Assembly: GCA_038331135.1 (NCBI GenBank)
Contig: JBBQOS010000001.1
Location: 22,981-86,980 of the forward strand
DNA: 64,000 bases
Reading direction: 5' to 3'
Source: UBA9337 sp038331135
Lineage (GTDB): Bacteria > Patescibacteriota > Minisyncoccia > Moranbacterales > UBA9337
The notes under the pieces are model-generated. The model made no database searches. It saw only the letters and a list, made by a program, of their open reading frames with translations, and had not been told where the DNA came from. Shown here piece after piece: positions 1 through 8,940 of this stretch. Each line of letters starts with the position of its first letter. The stretch's first letter is position 1. The position numbers were made by a program, and so were the translations under genes.

Positions 1-285
1 ACAGCTATCATCGTTAATAACCGCCACATCAATCATCGGCTCAGGATAAGCCACCCAAGTTTTTCCATCTAATTGAAAAACATCTTTATTGTTAAGAATT
101 TTTTGAGATATTCCTCCACCTTTAATCAGTTGAGAAAAATCAACAAACAGACTTCCGACAAAAAGACCAGCAATCAATATAACTAAAGAAGTTAGGTTTT
201 TAATTTTTTTATTCTCATTATCTTTTTTATCTAAATTATTCATATTATTTTCATCCATTATCTCGGTTTTGTTTTCTTCGCTCAT
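1..285 (-). CDS. Membrane-anchored protein, N-terminal part only (runs off the window)
   Basis: The reading frame starts at ATG 285 and stays open for 95 codons to the left edge of the window, so the gene is partial. An acidic, Asn/Lys-rich cytoplasmic head of about 30 residues is followed by one hydrophobic segment (NLTSLVILIAGLFVGSLFV) and an extracytoplasmic part that ends in VINDDSC at the edge. The layout of one membrane anchor followed by a Cys resembles anchored thioredoxin-fold (DsbA-like) proteins, but the part that would prove this is outside the window. The next gene (368-688) has the same plan of charged head plus one TM segment, so the two may form an operon. Function unknown. 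Confidence 0.6.
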   Translation of the reverse strand, partial: MSEENKTEIMDENNMNNLDKKDNENKKIKNLTSLVILIAGLFVGSLFVDFSQLIKGGGISQKILNNKDVFQLDGKTWVAYPEPMIDVAVINDDSC

Positions 286-367
286 AAAAATTTTACTACT
301 GCTTAAGCGCCTCTAGGCACATGAGAATAGCCACCTTATTTAATTAAAATATTTTTAAATTAATTTA

Positions 368-688
368 TTACTCTCCTGCTTGAGGAGCGACCTCTTGATT
401 CACTTGGGGCTGAGGTGCTTCTGATTGCTCTTTTTTCATTTTTTCCGTTACCTGTTTTTCTATTTCATCCAAGTCATATCCTTGAGTACCACCGCTCACC
501 TTATAATCGCTAAAACCCATGCTAACCTTTTTTAATGCTTCCGCTTTTACCATTACTCCCAAAAGTAAGCCGATAATAAAAATTAAAATAATTTCTGTAT
601 GATAATTTTTATTTTTTATTTTCTTATCAGTAGTGCCAACCTCACTAATCTGAGCATCTTGAATATCATTTTTTTCTTGATCTTCCAT
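368..688 (-). CDS. Small single-pass membrane protein, unknown function
   Basis: A 106-residue protein with a charged N-terminal head of about 30 residues, one TM segment (IILIFIIGLLLGVMV, about 33-47), and a C-terminal part rich in charged residues, Pro and Gln (QSEAPQPQVNQEVAPQAGE). There are no cysteines and I recognise no catalytic motif. It lies 82 bp upstream of the partial anchored protein at 1-285 and has a similar N-terminal plan. This suggests a shared membrane complex, but that is only inference. The real family is not recognised. Confidence 0.65.
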   Translation of the reverse strand: MEDQEKNDIQDAQISEVGTTDKKIKNKNYHTEIILIFIIGLLLGVMVKAEALKKVSMGFSDYKVSGGTQGYDLDEIEKQVTEKMKKEQSEAPQPQVNQEVAPQAGE

Positions 689-901
689 ATTTTTTTTATA
701 TTAAGATATTATTCTCCTCAATATTTATTAAAGCCCATTAAGTATAGCAACTACATTAAATACCGCAATATTGACAAGGCTTTTATTTTATTGCATTGAA
801 AAATATACTACTTCAAGCTCTAGCCAACGCCAAATTATGCCCATAATTAGCCAGTTTGACACGTTTTTTTTCAAAATTATTATAATTTATTTTTAAAACT
901 G

Positions 902-939
902 TTGACAAAAAGCTTTAAATATGCAACTATTAATATAAT
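902..939 (+). promoter_or_regulatory. Likely sigma-70 promoter of the cold-shock gene
   Basis: A consensus -35 TTGACA lies at 902-907. A -10-like AACTAT follows at 925-930 with a 17-bp spacer. A perfect TATAAT also occurs at 934-939 but is 26 bp from the -35 box, so the exact start is ambiguous. The leader before the cold-shock ATG is about 90 nt long. It contains complementary segments (GGAACTGT near 946 and ACAGTCC near 982) that could fold, as is typical of long cold-shock leaders. Confidence 0.5.
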
Positions 940-1032
940 CAGATCGGAACTGTAAGAAAAGCAAAGTCGAGTTTTATCAAACAGTCCATTAGATTTGAAA
1001 ATTAATCAACAAGCTTTATCTTACAAAAAACG

Positions 1033-1233
1033 ATGAACAAAGGAAAAATTGCTCGTCTTACTGATAAGGGATTTGGTTTTATATCACAAGATGGAGAAGA
1101 GAAAGATTTATTCTTTCATGCTTCTGAATTGCAAGGTGTAGAATTCAATGAACTTAAAGAAGGAGACGCAGTTACATTTGAAGTGAAAGAAGGTCCTAAG
1201 GGTCTTAACGCTACAAATGTTTCTCTAGCGTAA
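1033..1233 (+). CDS. csp: Cold-shock protein (CspA family RNA chaperone)
   Basis: A complete 66-residue cold-shock domain, the normal length for the CspA/CspB family. Both RNA-binding motifs are present: RNP1 as KGFGFI (about 12-17) and RNP2 as DLFFHAS (about 25-31). The family binds single-stranded RNA/DNA and melts mRNA structure at low temperature. It is one of the few plus-strand genes here and is a stand-alone transcription unit, with its own promoter upstream and a hairpin terminator directly after the stop. There is no strong Shine-Dalgarno box before the ATG. Identification of the family is secure; the paralogue is not assigned. Confidence 0.95.
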   Translation: MNKGKIARLTDKGFGFISQDGEEKDLFFHASELQGVEFNELKEGDAVTFEVKEGPKGLNATNVSLA

Positions 1234-1246
1234 TACAAACAAACTT

Positions 1247-1278
1247 AAAAACATCTCAATTTATTGAGATGTTTTTTT
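1247..1278 (+). terminator. Rho-independent terminator of the cold-shock gene
   Basis: A perfect 9-bp stem (ACATCTCAA at 1251-1259, TTGAGATGT at 1264-1272) with a 4-nt loop is followed by seven T. An A-run precedes it, so it could work in both directions. Confidence 0.85.
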
Positions 1279-1339
1279 GTTTTAACAACCTTACTCTTTC
1301 TTTATTAAATTGCTAAAATACTATTGTGTTAATGAGGAA

Positions 1340-2494
1340 TTATTTCATTCCATCAATAACACTTAAAAACTTTTTGGCTGATTTTGTCCAAGAAAATTTT
1401 TGAAGTTGCTTGAGTCTGCTAATTGAAAAACTTTCCGCAAAGTCTTTATCTAACAAAAATTCTCTCGAGGCCAAGGCAATTTCATCGGGGCGATTAGCAT
1501 CTACTAGCACCCCACCAGTGCCCACGGTCTCAACTAAAGAAGAATTATTAGCCGCCACTACTGGCACCCCGCATTTCATTGCTTCCAATGGTGGTATTCC
1601 AAATCCCTCAAAAAAAGAAGGGTACACAAACAGCGAGGCTAGATTATAAACATAGAGTTTATCTTCGTTTTCTATAAATTTTATCCATCGAATGTCTTTG
1701 CTATATTTAGAATTTTTTATACTTTTTTTAATTTTATCAGATTTCCAACCTGCCGAACCAGCAATAACCAGCTTATATTTATCCAAATATTTATTTTCCT
1801 CGCTTCTTAAGATTTCATAAGCCTTAATGAGTCCTATAATATTTTTTCTGGGCTCAAATGTTCCTAAAAAAAGGATAAACTTAAAGGGAAGCTTATATTT
1901 CTCTTTCACTTCTAATAATTTTGGATCATTTCTATTCAGTCTTTCGAGATTATCCGAAACACCATTGTAAATAACTTCTATTTTATCGGGCCTAACTTTA
2001 TAGTAATGTAACAAATCATCCCTAGTTGATTTAGAAACAGCCAAAATCTTATCCGCCCGATTGATTAATCTCTTTGGATTAATAAAAACATGCCACATAC
2101 GGCGCTTGAGTGAAAAAGACTCTGGAAAATATTCAAAAGAAAGATCATGTATTGTTAAAATTAACTTACTTTTTCGAGAAAGAGCCACAAAATTCAAGTT
2201 AGGCATAAAAAAGACATCCACACCTCCCAAAAGTTTGTCTATTTTAGGCCAATTCAAATACCACAACAACAAGTTTAATATCTTGTTGGGAAAATTAAAA
2301 GTTTTTATAGTTACATTTTTATATTTTCTAGCCCAATTTAGATCTGGGTTAGCAGTTTTCCAAGAATTCAAAAAAAGGACATAACTATTTGCTTTGTCTT
2401 CCTTGAAAATTTTATCCAAAAGATTAATACTATATTCCTCTACCCCGGTTCTCCTACCTCCAGATAGACATCGGATGTCTATACCTATTTTCAT
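1340..2494 (-). CDS. Glycosyltransferase family 4 (GT-B)
   Basis: A 384-residue GT-B glycosyltransferase. The N-terminal signature is MKIGIDIRCLSGGRRTGVEE with a Gly-rich acceptor-side loop. The C-terminal nucleotide-sugar domain contains FLGTFEPRKNI (about 208) and the E-x7-E motif EGFGIPPLEAMKCGVPVVAA (about 300). The family transfers a sugar from an NDP-sugar to a lipid-linked or polysaccharide acceptor at the cytoplasmic membrane face. It lies 47 bp downstream of a Wzz-like gene, in a cell-surface polysaccharide cluster with the GT2 enzyme at 3356. Donor and acceptor cannot be told from sequence. Confidence 0.9.
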   Translation of the reverse strand: MKIGIDIRCLSGGRRTGVEEYSINLLDKIFKEDKANSYVLFLNSWKTANPDLNWARKYKNVTIKTFNFPNKILNLLLWYLNWPKIDKLLGGVDVFFMPNLNFVALSRKSKLILTIHDLSFEYFPESFSLKRRMWHVFINPKRLINRADKILAVSKSTRDDLLHYYKVRPDKIEVIYNGVSDNLERLNRNDPKLLEVKEKYKLPFKFILFLGTFEPRKNIIGLIKAYEILRSEENKYLDKYKLVIAGSAGWKSDKIKKSIKNSKYSKDIRWIKFIENEDKLYVYNLASLFVYPSFFEGFGIPPLEAMKCGVPVVAANNSSLVETVGTGGVLVDANRPDEIALASREFLLDKDFAESFSISRLKQLQKFSWTKSAKKFLSVIDGMK

Positions 2495-2541
2495 ATATGA
2501 TAATAATTATTTTTATAGCTATAAATTATATCACATTGTTC

Positions 2542-3126
2542 TTATTTTAGGTAGTGTCTTATCAGAACTGTCCAAAATCCTAAGAAAAACCCGATTACTA
2601 AGAGTATTCCTATTAACTTTATCCAAGACGGCTCATAATTATTTACGACTGGATAACTAACTAATACTTTGAACCATTGGGGATTTTTTTGCTCTAAATT
2701 TAATTCAGCTATGTTTTTATTTAAAACTTCATTAATTGCTTGAGTTACTTGCTTGGCATCTTCTTGATTGTAAATTAAAAATGAAACTTTAATCATTTGC
2801 GATGACAACCTCTCCGCTTTCAGTTTTTCAAATAAAATTCCGCTTACTTCTTTTGAAATATCATTTTTAATAACCACTGAGCCCAGCCAGCGTACCAAAG
2901 TATCAGCAAATCGCTCATCCGCCTGCAATCTATAGAACTCATCATATCGATAATCCGAAGTATCTTTTTGGTAACCCGTTCTAGTTACATTTAAATCTAC
3001 TTCTGCTTTATATTTATTTTTAATTACCAACTGAAAAGATAATCCCACTACCAAAACAACTCCCAAGGTAATAAAAAAAACTTGATAGTTGTCTTTAAAC
3101 ATTTTAAGATATTCTTTTAATTCCAT
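2542..3126 (-). CDS. Wzz/chain-length-determinant-like membrane protein
   Basis: A 194-residue protein with two TM segments, one near the N terminus (VFFITLGVVLVVGLSFQLVI, about 16-35) and one near the C terminus (WIKLIGILLVIGFFLGFWTV, about 168-187). An alpha/beta periplasm-side domain lies between them. This is the architecture of Wzz/KpsE polysaccharide co-polymerases, which set polymer length. There is no BY-kinase domain. It sits between two glycosyltransferases, in keeping with exopolysaccharide assembly. The assignment rests on topology and context more than on a signature motif. Confidence 0.65.
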   Translation of the reverse strand: MELKEYLKMFKDNYQVFFITLGVVLVVGLSFQLVIKNKYKAEVDLNVTRTGYQKDTSDYRYDEFYRLQADERFADTLVRWLGSVVIKNDISKEVSGILFEKLKAERLSSQMIKVSFLIYNQEDAKQVTQAINEVLNKNIAELNLEQKNPQWFKVLVSYPVVNNYEPSWIKLIGILLVIGFFLGFWTVLIRHYLK

Positions 3127-3355
3127 AATGGTGCCATTTTAGATTGATAATTATTATAATTTATCATTCTTTAATTAGGAAATTAGATTAACCCACCTTA
3201 AAAATCACAAGCTCCAAGAAACAATTTCCAAACAATAACCAATAGCTAAGGCTAGAATAACCAAACCATCTTCAGCTTATTTTTTAATTTGTCTGCATCT
3301 TTTTTTTAGAATTTGGAAATTTATTTCACGCGCAATGTATTATATTAAACACCGC

Positions 3356-5035
3356 TCATTTATCCTTGGGTGTTACCCAAAATTCAGTAAAATATTTTTT
3401 AATCAAAATTCTGGTTTGAGAATCTATGGCCGGCATCGCCCCCAAAGTAGGCGCAATTATTGGAATCAATAGCCACTGAAAAAACATATTCAAATACTTC
3501 CAGCGAGAATATTTAGCTGGTCGCTCTGGCATCAAAATAAAACTCAATGACATTGATATAACCAATCCAAACATTGCCAAACTCATCAGTCCTCTAGTTA
3601 TAAAGGGTAAATTATGTGCCAAGACGCTTTCATTAAATTCACTTCCGCCAAAAATAAGCGGCATCCAACCTAAGAAAGCAAGGATAAAAGGCGCAGTCGC
3701 CCAGGAATGATGACCCTCAAGCATCTCAAAAGCAATGCGAAATTTTTTAGATAGTTTAATTTTTTTATTTTTCCAGATAGAGCGCATTATAATCGGAAAA
3801 TTCTCAATTCCATAAGCCCAACGTCTTTTTTGAAAATATTGATTTTTAATTGTTTGCCAATAAGTTTTAGCCAAAACTGCATCTAGAGAGATGGGTAAAT
3901 AAATTGGAGTTACTCGATAATCTCCATTGTAAAAAGAAAAACATTTCCAATAAATTATTGAGTCTTCGCTGATCATATTAACAGGCCAAAAATCAACATT
4001 AACCAAAGTGGCAAAAGGCTCACTATGCGATGAAAATGTAACCATTTCTTTTCGCGTACTTTGAAACATATGCCAAAAAGATGAGCTCGTCACAATCACT
4101 CTCACAAAGGCATTGGTATCCCATAAATTATTGTGATACATTGGAATCGGCTGGTAGGATCTCTGTAATCGTTTGGGGTCAATTATATAGTTATAAGTAA
4201 GGGCGGCAAAATATTCACTATGACAGACACTATCGCAATCAAAATTAGAAAAAATCACTTTTTCCAGGTCAATTTCTCGTTCGTCCAGATACTTCTTAAG
4301 CTCTCTGGCGGCAAATGTAGCATTGGAAGCCTTGCACTTCATCTCACCATCAGCCACAATATGAGTAGTCACAAGAAAATCACGGAAAACACCGTCAAAT
4401 TTATTTCTTAAATAGTTCACTTTTTCCAATCTGGTTTCTTTGTTTTCCCGCTCCTCGGTAGCTAATAATAATATTATTTGTTTATTGGGAAAATTACTGT
4501 TTGCGATAGCCTTGATGGTAGGCTCTATGACACTAGCGGGCTCACCAGCCGTTGGAAGCATTACGACGTGGATAATTTTTCTCCAATCAAGTATCTCGGA
4601 ATCTCTTCCTTTTAATTTTGAAACCTCCGCACATTCCAGTTTTAATAATTTTATTTCTTTCCTTATTTTTCCTTTTTCAGAAAAAGGCATTTTTTCTGAT
4701 AAAACTTTTTTCAGGTCGCCTATTTTTTCCGTTAGAATTTTTAAATAATTTTCTGGATCACTAATGTTTTGACACCTTCTCCACCAGTCAGTATGCTTTC
4801 CTCTTACCAACTTTCGGTAAGCCGAGACTGAATAAGTGGATATAAAAATTGTTCTATGAATCCAATAGATATCAAACATTATGACAAAAACCGCCACCCA
4901 CACGGGCAGAAAAAAAGAAAAAATTGGCATTCCAATCAAAGTGGTCCAAGTTAAAATACCTGGTATCACTTCAAGCGCTCTTTGTATCTTTTTATCTTTT
5001 TCTTCTTTGGGATATGGACTGGGAAAATAAAACAT
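3356..5035 (-). CDS. Processive-type GT2 family glycosyltransferase, multi-pass membrane protein
   Basis: A 559-residue enzyme with TM segments at the N terminus (ILTWTTLIGMPIFSFF and the next helix) and at least three near the C terminus (from about 440). The cytoplasmic GT-A core carries the acidic metal/NDP-sugar motif SNFDCDS (about 265), the catalytic-base region SEDSIIYWK (about 355) and a Q/RxxRW-like QKRRWAYG (about 400). These match the D,D,D,QxxRW pattern of cellulose/hyaluronan-synthase-like enzymes, which extrude the polymer as they make it. The product cannot be predicted. It likely works with the Wzz-like protein and GT4 downstream. Confidence 0.8.
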   Translation of the reverse strand: MFYFPSPYPKEEKDKKIQRALEVIPGILTWTTLIGMPIFSFFLPVWVAVFVIMFDIYWIHRTIFISTYSVSAYRKLVRGKHTDWWRRCQNISDPENYLKILTEKIGDLKKVLSEKMPFSEKGKIRKEIKLLKLECAEVSKLKGRDSEILDWRKIIHVVMLPTAGEPASVIEPTIKAIANSNFPNKQIILLLATEERENKETRLEKVNYLRNKFDGVFRDFLVTTHIVADGEMKCKASNATFAARELKKYLDEREIDLEKVIFSNFDCDSVCHSEYFAALTYNYIIDPKRLQRSYQPIPMYHNNLWDTNAFVRVIVTSSSFWHMFQSTRKEMVTFSSHSEPFATLVNVDFWPVNMISEDSIIYWKCFSFYNGDYRVTPIYLPISLDAVLAKTYWQTIKNQYFQKRRWAYGIENFPIIMRSIWKNKKIKLSKKFRIAFEMLEGHHSWATAPFILAFLGWMPLIFGGSEFNESVLAHNLPFITRGLMSLAMFGLVISMSLSFILMPERPAKYSRWKYLNMFFQWLLIPIIAPTLGAMPAIDSQTRILIKKYFTEFWVTPKDK

Positions 5036-5084
5036 ATTTTAAAATCTATTTAAAATTTAAACACAGCTTAAATGCAAATTTTTA

Positions 5085-5441
5085 TTAAAAGTAATTTACT
5101 AGAATTAGTGATCCGCTAGCCACGCTTATTCCCAGCTGAATTATAAAGGTAGTCAGGGATAAAATATGAGACAACATCCTTTCTTTTTTGGAAAAAAAAT
5201 AAATTGCCAACACTAAATTAGTTAAGGCAAAAAATAACCCCACTGCAGGAATAAGAAAAACTTGAGTACCTTCACCCATTAAATCCACCCCTAAATAAAC
5301 ATTATAGTGCAATATTATTAAATTATTTAATTTCTTTATAAAGTAAAAAAGAAATAAAAAATTTAAAATATTTATCAAAATAGAAGAGATAAACAAAATT
5401 AATAGTAGTTTATTTTTAAAAAATTCTTTTATATTATCCAT
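5085..5441 (-). CDS. Small multi-pass membrane protein, unknown function
   Basis: A 118-residue protein with about three to four TM helices: one at about 11-34 (LLLILFISSILINILNFLFL), then helices near 62-82 and 92-115. The loop LHYNVYLGVDLMGEGTQVFL between them has the HYN-x-GVD look seen in small DUF1648-type membrane proteins. The match is loose and I do not name a family. It lies 10 bp downstream of the winged-helix gene at 5452-6060, so the two are probably cotranscribed. Confidence 0.6.
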   Translation of the reverse strand: MDNIKEFFKNKLLLILFISSILINILNFLFLFYFIKKLNNLIILHYNVYLGVDLMGEGTQVFLIPAVGLFFALTNLVLAIYFFSKKERMLSHILSLTTFIIQLGISVASGSLILVNYF

Positions 5442-5451
5442 CTTATTTAGA

Positions 5452-6060
5452 TTATTTTTTTAAAACAGAAACTGCCTGTTTTATTTTAGGCATTTTACTG
5501 AAAAAAATTTCATGTGGTTCTTTAAATATATTAATCAAGAACCTATCCAACATATTTAACCGATAAGTCAATTCTTCTCCGGTTAAAAGCATATAGCGTA
5601 TCTCTTTGCCGACTTCTGCTTCCAAATGATTGATGAGAGTTTTTAGTTTAGCTCTACTCGCATTATCCACCACCAACAAAAGATCCAGCTTTCCTTTGGC
5701 ATAATTCATAAAAACACCTGTTGTTAAAACTAGCTTCACATCTCCAATTTTTTTAACATTATTCAAACTACTGCATTGCGGAAAAATATCAGATTTTATA
5801 ACTAACCTTTCAAGCTCTTGATAAAAAGGAAAAGTAATGTTGGTGTGGTAATATTTTTTTCCTTTCTTGCTTTTCTCTTTTACGAACCCAGCTCGCTTAA
5901 AAGCATTTAGTTCTTTTCGAGTTTCTGCTGAATTAAGAATATTTCTACTGACAATATCAGAGAAAGAATAATCTTGATTATTGTTCAAAATAAAAAAACG
6001 CATCATCCTTGCTCTTGATTTAGAGCCAAATAGTATTTCTAAAACTTGCACTGAAGACAT
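5452..6060 (-). CDS. Winged-helix regulator fused to a nucleotidyltransferase-like domain
   Basis: A 202-residue protein. Residues 1-75 read as an ArsR/MarR-like winged helix: a helix-turn-helix around FSDIVSRNILNSAETRKEL and a basic wing KEKSKKGKKYYHTN. The C-terminal half resembles the small nucleotidyltransferase-like domain found behind such HTH modules in Parcubacteria (VLTTGVFMNYAKGKLDLLLVVDN, about 108-130), where the usual GSxxxGxxxxxSDxD catalytic pattern is reduced to GKLDLLLV. It may be an inactive sensor domain. Probably a local DNA-binding regulator; its target is unknown. Confidence 0.6.
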   Translation of the reverse strand: MSSVQVLEILFGSKSRARMMRFFILNNNQDYSFSDIVSRNILNSAETRKELNAFKRAGFVKEKSKKGKKYYHTNITFPFYQELERLVIKSDIFPQCSSLNNVKKIGDVKLVLTTGVFMNYAKGKLDLLLVVDNASRAKLKTLINHLEAEVGKEIRYMLLTGEELTYRLNMLDRFLINIFKEPHEIFFSKMPKIKQAVSVLKK

Positions 6061-6274
6061 ATTTTATAAAATTAGTTAATTAAAATTTAAAAACTTACTC
6101 CAAGCTATAGTTTAATCCCAAAAAGCTAAAAAGTAAATATTTGGTAAAAAATGCCTAAATCGAAAAAGCTCTCTAATTGAATTAAGTGAAATTATCATCC
6201 ACCTTGAGATTTAGGCTCAAATTTAGGCCCCAGGGGCCATCTCAGACCCTTGGAGCATAAATTTCAGGAAACCT

Positions 6275-6772
6275 CTAAGTAGATTTATTCAAATCTTTGA
6301 CCTGATAAAAATTCAAAAAATCATTAAGGGCTTCTTTTTGCTCCGATATCAAATTAAGCTTATCTATTTCATCCTTATTCAAATCCATCCATTGAAATAA
6401 AACTAAATTTTCTTTAGTTTTTATTTTACCACTTATGGTTCCGTAAAAATAAGACGCTTTTTTTATAAAATTATCCGAAATATTATAGAAATAAAGATTA
6501 AAATAAATGCACTCCCCCAATTCGCAATCCAAACAATCTTTTACTTTTTTCTTTATTATATCCCTTAAGTCATCATCTTCTTCTAGATTTCCAAAGGGGA
6601 TTGTCCATTCTTCTTCTGCCTCATTTTCTTTCTCCTCTTTAATTTTTAGCACTGCTATCTTTCCATTATTTTCAACCTCCTCTGCTTTTTTCTCTTTGCA
6701 CTGCTTAATAAGAAGAATTTTATTCTCCTCATTTAAAATAATAAAACCCACCGTACTAATTAATTTAATCAT
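6275..6772 (-). CDS. Degenerate Nudix-fold protein
   Basis: A 165-residue protein with a Nudix-like opening strand (STVGFIILNEENKILLIKQC) and a segment at about 55-78 that lines up with the Nudix box (WTIPFGNLEEDDDLRDIIKK). The catalytic REUXEE part is replaced by KKKVKDCL, so the metal-binding glutamates are missing. A charged Lys/Glu-rich insert (about 27-54) separates the first strands from the box. If it is a true family member it is probably not a hydrolase. It lies 29 bp downstream of frr. Function unknown. Confidence 0.55.
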   Translation of the reverse strand: MIKLISTVGFIILNEENKILLIKQCKEKKAEEVENNGKIAVLKIKEEKENEAEEEWTIPFGNLEEDDDLRDIIKKKVKDCLDCELGECIYFNLYFYNISDNFIKKASYFYGTISGKIKTKENLVLFQWMDLNKDEIDKLNLISEQKEALNDFLNFYQVKDLNKST

Positions 6773-6801
6773 TTTAATAGAAATTATTTCTTAAAATTTA
6801 T

Positions 6802-7359
6802 CTAAACTGTTAGTATCTCTTGCTCTTTCTTTTCTCTCATGTCATCCACTTTTTTGTTATAATCGTTAACTACTTCCTGTAATCTCTCCTTGCCTCTAAA
6901 TTTGTCATCTTCTGCAATTTCTCCTGTTTTTTCTAGCTCCTGAATTTCTCGCCAAATATCTTCACGAATATTTCTCACAGATATTTTAGCATCTTCTGCT
7001 TTTTTGTTTAAAATTTTCACCAAATCCAACCTTCTCTCCTCATTAAGAGCTGGTATGTTGATTCGAATAACGTCCCCGTCGCTGTTAGGAGTTAAATTTA
7101 AATCAGAAACTTTAATAGCAGCTGCGATATTTGCCACACTATCCTTACTCCAAGGCTGGATAAGCAAAGTTCTCGGCTCAGGAACATTGATATTGGCCAA
7201 TTGCTTTAACGGGGTTTTTGTTCCATAATAATCCACCAATAAATCTTCAATAATTGAAGGATTGGCTCGACCTGTTCGTATTTTTGACATTTCAAATTTA
7301 AAATGTTCAATCGCTCCATCTAACTCATTTTTTTTTCCTTCTATTATTTTTTTATACAT
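6802..7359 (-). CDS. frr: Ribosome recycling factor
   Basis: RRF works with EF-G to split the post-termination ribosome. The start MYKKIIEG at 7359 is chosen over the upstream in-frame ATG at 7401 because it gives exactly 185 residues, the usual family length. Conserved blocks are KIRTGRANPSIIEDL (domain I entry), the domain II region YYGTKTPLKQLANI and VPEPRTLLIQPWSKDSV, and the C-terminal helix with RNIREDIW. The enzyme looks complete. In many genomes frr sits with tsf and pyrH, but here it stands between a lipoprotein gene and a Nudix-like gene. Confidence 0.95.
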   Translation of the reverse strand: MYKKIIEGKKNELDGAIEHFKFEMSKIRTGRANPSIIEDLLVDYYGTKTPLKQLANINVPEPRTLLIQPWSKDSVANIAAAIKVSDLNLTPNSDGDVIRINIPALNEERRLDLVKILNKKAEDAKISVRNIREDIWREIQELEKTGEIAEDDKFRGKERLQEVVNDYNKKVDDMREKKEQEILTV

Positions 7360-7421
7360 ATTATTTTTGATTTTCCTACTTATATTATTAATTTTAGACA
7401 AATAATAAAATTCACTTAGGT

Positions 7422-8474
7422 TTATTTAAAATTTCTCAATCCTGAGTAAACAACGTTTACATCACTTGGGTTATAAACAATTCCTGAAATTAGTTTACCT
7501 GTGTTTAACTGATAAGTCGACCAATTTCCACCACCATCAACGGATTTGTATATTGCTTGAGCAGCACTATAAATTATCTCTCTGGAATTTCTTGGATTAA
7601 TAGCTACTGATCGAATAGGAAATCCTTTGGAAGTGTCCAATACCCCTATCTCCTCGATATTTTCTCCGGCATCATAACTTCTAAAAATACCACTATCCGT
7701 ACCTATAAAAATACCATTCCTGTCACCCTGACTAACTGCTATAGAATAAGCCTTGCCCATTTTATTTTTTATATCTGCTAGTTTTCCTTCAATAACTTTA
7801 AAATTATCCCCATTAATATCTGATGATAATATGTCATTTTCATGAACCAAAAAATAAATATGACTGTCTAAACCTCCGCCAAAAAGTATTTTCGTAACTG
7901 GTCCAGTTGCTTTATAAACACTTCTCCATGTATCTCCGCCATCCACTGTTCTCAAAATAGCACCTTCGGAAGTGCCTATATATAGAATCATTGGATTTTT
8001 TCTATCCATGGCCAAAGAAACAATAACTGTACCATCAGCTGGTTCGGTATAAATTTCCTGCCAATCCTCTCCATAATTATCAGTTTTATATACCTTTCCT
8101 CGTTTTCCATAAACACCTAGCGCTACTACGTTACTTGGCTTGAAATAATTTACCGCCACCCCATAAACTTTACTGGCTGGAAACTTTAATTTTTCCCAGC
8201 TCTCTGCTCCGTTTTTTGAAACAACCACGCCCTTATCTCTAGTTCCCAGATAAATTCTTTTATTATCCACTGGGTCAATAGCTATATCAAAAATATCAAC
8301 TTTGGATATGTTTTGTTTATCGTTAACCTGATTTTTTAAATCCCAGCTTACGCCGCTATCTGCTGATTTTAAAATTCCACCAATTTCCCCCGCCGTGCTA
8401 CTTCCTGTCAATGAACATCCAGAAAGAATGGCAACTCCAAGTAAAAGTACACAAAATTGACCATATTTTTTCAT
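7422..8474 (-). CDS. Beta-propeller lipoprotein (Ycf48/BNR-repeat type)
   Basis: A 350-residue predicted lipoprotein. The signal peptide ends in the lipobox LSGC (cleavage before Cys20). The mature part has at least five repeats of the BNR/sortilin type with a core like S-x-D-x-G-x-x-W: VSKNGAESWEKL, KTDNYGEDWQEI, RTVDGGDTWRSV, RSYDAGENIEEI and KSVDGGGNWSTY. Such propellers occur in Ycf48/HCF136 assembly factors and in many surface proteins, and they usually mediate binding rather than catalysis. Probably on the outer face of the cell membrane; the partner is unknown. Confidence 0.8.
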   Translation of the reverse strand: MKKYGQFCVLLLGVAILSGCSLTGSSTAGEIGGILKSADSGVSWDLKNQVNDKQNISKVDIFDIAIDPVDNKRIYLGTRDKGVVVSKNGAESWEKLKFPASKVYGVAVNYFKPSNVVALGVYGKRGKVYKTDNYGEDWQEIYTEPADGTVIVSLAMDRKNPMILYIGTSEGAILRTVDGGDTWRSVYKATGPVTKILFGGGLDSHIYFLVHENDILSSDINGDNFKVIEGKLADIKNKMGKAYSIAVSQGDRNGIFIGTDSGIFRSYDAGENIEEIGVLDTSKGFPIRSVAINPRNSREIIYSAAQAIYKSVDGGGNWSTYQLNTGKLISGIVYNPSDVNVVYSGLRNFK

Positions 8475-8730
8475 ATTGCAAAAATTTTAAAATATTATTA
8501 TTTAATTTAATTATATTACAATAATAAAAAAAACTCAATGCGCAACAGGATCACTGATCATAAAACATGCCAACAATAAAAATTATTCTTCTAAAAATAT
8601 TATGCAGAGATTATTTTTAGTTTTGAGTTTTTTCCAATGGATATTACCTAAATGATTTAGATTAATTTAGCATAGTAGCTAATTGAAAATAGTATAAATA
8701 TTTAGCAAAAAGATACTATTTATCCAGTCT

Positions 8731-8770
8731 AATTGTACAGACGAGGCATACCTCGTCTGTACAATTTTTA
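8731..8770 (+). terminator. Perfect 16-bp hairpin followed by a T-run
   Basis: Arms AATTGTACAGACGAGG (8731-8746) and its exact complement (8751-8766) flank a 4-nt CATA loop, with TTTT next. It has terminator shape on the plus strand, but no plus-strand gene precedes it. It may instead be a protein-binding or mobile-repeat dyad. Confidence 0.5.
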
Positions 8771-8799
8771 ATTAAGCCTAAATATAAAATATTCAGTAA

Positions 8800-8860
8800 A
8801 TCTATCTATATTTCTTTCTATATTTCTTTCTATGTTTCTTTCCATGTTTCTGTTAGTGTC
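8800..8860. repeat. Short tandem repeat, about 12-bp unit
   Basis: Four to five imperfect copies of a TCTATATTTCTT-like unit, with A/G/C changes at the TATA/TATG/CATG position. The run is pyrimidine-rich on the plus strand and has no coding potential. Confidence 0.7.
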
Positions 8861-8892
8861 TCTTTTAATAGCCTCATTTAAAATTTATTTTT

Positions 8893-8940
8893 CAGTCAAA
8901 TTGATACATACGTATCAATTTGACTGGATTTTTATTTTTT
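8893..8940 (+). terminator. Perfect 15-bp hairpin followed by a T-rich run
   Basis: CAGTCAAATTGATAC (8893-8907) and its exact complement (8912-8926) enclose a 4-nt loop, followed by GATTTTTATTTTTT. Shape and strand match the dyad at 8731, but the sequence is unrelated. Confidence 0.5.
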
